Source: Candidatus Levyibacteriota bacterium (GTDB taxonomy: Bacteria; Patescibacteriota; Microgenomatia; Levybacterales; UBA12049). Taken from it: DNA of 5,021 nt. Each line of letters opens with the position of its first letter. The stretch's first letter is position 1. The notes under the pieces were generated by a model, which was not told the origin of the DNA, made no database searches, and saw only the letters and a program-made list of their open reading frames with translations. The stretch lies in assembly GCA_016204425.1 (NCBI GenBank), contig JACQKR010000063.1, forward strand, positions 1 through 5,021, in the 5' to 3' direction. A program made the translations under genes and the position numbers. Shown here piece after piece: positions 4,425 through 5,021 of the stretch.

Positions 4425-4954
4425 CCAAAGAAGGTTACAAATCGCTTCCATTTTTTAAGCAAGCTGAGATCATCTATGACTTCACTGTTGCGTTTTGTGA
4501 CCTCTATATCGATAAGCGATCTCGAACCACTGATCAAATGATTCAAGCAGCAAGAAGCGGTAAGCAGAATATAGCAGAAGGCTATTTGCAGAAAAGTCTT
4601 GAAGGGAGAATAAAACTCTTGGGTGTATCACGAGGATCACTTGAAGAATTACTGAATGACTATCTTGACTTCCTACGACAGCGAAACCTTAAGCTTTGGG
4701 ATAAAGATGATCAACGAGCGAGAACCGTCAGGCAGCTAGTATATAACAGTTATAACTCTTATAAAGATTATAAAATTTATATAAAGTTACCTGAAGACGC
4801 TGCAAATGCTATAATTTGCCTCATTAATCAAACCAACAGACTGTTGGATCAAAAACTTCGCTGGACAGAAGAACAGTTTGTCAAAGAAGGTGGTTTTCGA
4901 GAAAACCTCTTGAAGAAACGCTTAGCTCAAAGAGCTAAGGACACGGGCCGATAG
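4412..4954 (+). CDS. Four-helix-bundle protein with C-terminal suffix domain (23S rRNA IVS family)
   Basis: This protein of 180 residues belongs to the family first noticed in intervening sequences of 23S rRNA genes (S23/IVP-type). The family forms small helical bundles, and its cellular role is not settled. The family core is clear: LPFFKQAEIIYDFT (12-25) in helix one, RTTDQMIQAARSGKQNIAEG (38-57), then GVSRGSLEELLNDYLDFL (71-88). A long final helix follows, with INQTNRLLDQKL (138-149) and the 'suffix' EEQFVKEGGF (153-162). Between helices three and four, residues 111-125 are a Tyr-rich triplet repeat encoded by a 9-bp DNA array. I chose ATG 4412 because the longer version from TTG 4367 only adds a hydrophobic translation of the upstream array. 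No SD is visible. The stop codon lies inside the following tRNA gene. The gene is AT-rich and stands alone. Confidence 0.85.
   Translation: MIINSKEGYKSLPFFKQAEIIYDFTVAFCDLYIDKRSRTTDQMIQAARSGKQNIAEGYLQKSLEGRIKLLGVSRGSLEELLNDYLDFLRQRNLKLWDKDDQRARTVRQLVYNSYNSYKDYKIYIKLPEDAANAIICLINQTNRLLDQKLRWTEEQFVKEGGFRENLLKKRLAQRAKDTGR
4741..4785. repeat. Second TTATAAnnn 9-bp array, inside the four-helix gene
   Basis: Five units start at 4741 (ATATAA), 4750, 4759, 4768 (TTATAA) and 4777 (TTATAT). In frame they read a triplet pattern, Tyr-Asn/Lys-x. The unit is the same as in the upstream array, but the reading-frame phase is different. Confidence 0.8.
4921..4939. repeat. 8-bp hairpin just before the tRNA gene
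   Basis: CTTAGCTC (4921-4928) and GAGCTAAG (4932-4939) pair perfectly around an AAA loop, five bases before the tRNA 5' end and inside the last codons of the four-helix gene. There is no T-tract. It might help separate or process the mRNA and tRNA; this is inference. Confidence 0.5.
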
Positions 4955-5017
4955 CTCATCTGGTAGAGCGTTGCATTCGCATTGCAAAGGTAGGGAGTTC
5001 GAGTCTCCTTCGGTCCA
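4945..5017 (+). tRNA. tRNA-Ala, anticodon CGC
   Basis: A full cloverleaf can be drawn: a 7-bp acceptor stem (4945-4951 with 5010-5016), D stem GCTC/GAGC (4954-4957, 4966-4969), anticodon stem TTGCA/TGCAA (4971-4975, 4983-4987) with loop TTCGCAT, a 5-nt variable loop, and T stem GGGAG/CTCCT around TTCGAGT. The anticodon at 4978-4980 is CGC, which reads the GCG alanine codon. Identity is confirmed by the G3:U70 wobble pair (4947 with 5014) and discriminator A73 (5017), the known determinants for alanyl-tRNA synthetase. The 3' CCA is not encoded (the next bases are CAAG), so it must be added after transcription. The first 10 nt overlap the end of the four-helix gene. Confidence 0.95.
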
Positions 5018-5021
5018 CAAG

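Noticed and set aside
4211..4546. Minus-strand open frame of 111 codons
   Set aside because: Much of it is the antisense of the four-helix gene and of the TTATAA array, whose palindromic unit naturally stays open on both strands. The remaining part has no recognisable domain or start signal.

Overview
The window looks like a piece of a Patescibacteria/Candidate Phyla Radiation genome, most like Parcubacteria. This is an inference from gene content and repeats. The content is a polytopic O-antigen ligase-like protein fused to TPRs, a small double zinc-ribbon protein, a four-helix-bundle 'suffix' protein, and intergenic DNA packed with short palindromes (CCTGCC/GGCAGG, CCCGAT/ATCGGG, TTCGCTA/TAGCGAA types) that I recall as frequent in those genomes. 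No rRNA or core housekeeping protein gene is present to fix the taxonomy.

Layout. Positions 1-349 hold no confident gene, only two short open stretches that may be gene remnants. A promoter with an extended -10 then drives a hicB-hicA toxin-antitoxin pair (350-821, +), possibly as a near-leaderless transcript. Positions 822-1062 contain two different 7-bp-period degenerate arrays, a good TTGACA-17-TACAGT promoter and an 8-bp hairpin. They lead into a 731-residue membrane protein with an O-antigen ligase-like core and extracytoplasmic TPRs (1063-3258, +). It is convergent with a 100-residue double zinc-ribbon protein on the minus strand (3500-3802). Between the two lie another 7-bp array, a roughly 106-nt imperfect palindrome and a clear intrinsic terminator for the minus gene.

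Positions 3803-4411 are gene-poor and repeat-rich. They hold two more large hairpins with the same CCCGAT/ATCGGG core, a 10-bp-period array, a 35-bp tandem duplication that reads as two promoter-like modules on the minus strand, a cluster of GC-rich palindromes and a 9-bp-period array. A four-helix-bundle suffix protein (4412-4954, +) follows. TTATAAnnn 9-bp arrays sit at its start and inside it. Its 3' end overlaps by 10 nt a tRNA-Ala(CGC) gene (4945-5017) that has the G3:U70 identity pair.

The genes do not form one pathway. HicBA is a self-contained toxin-antitoxin module, visibly more AT-rich than the membrane protein. The membrane protein probably works in cell-surface glycan assembly. 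The zinc-ribbon and four-helix proteins have no assigned function. The most unusual aspect is the repeats: short-period (7, 9, 10 bp) degenerate arrays with different unit sequences in almost every gap, and palindromes both between genes and in frame inside the membrane-protein gene.
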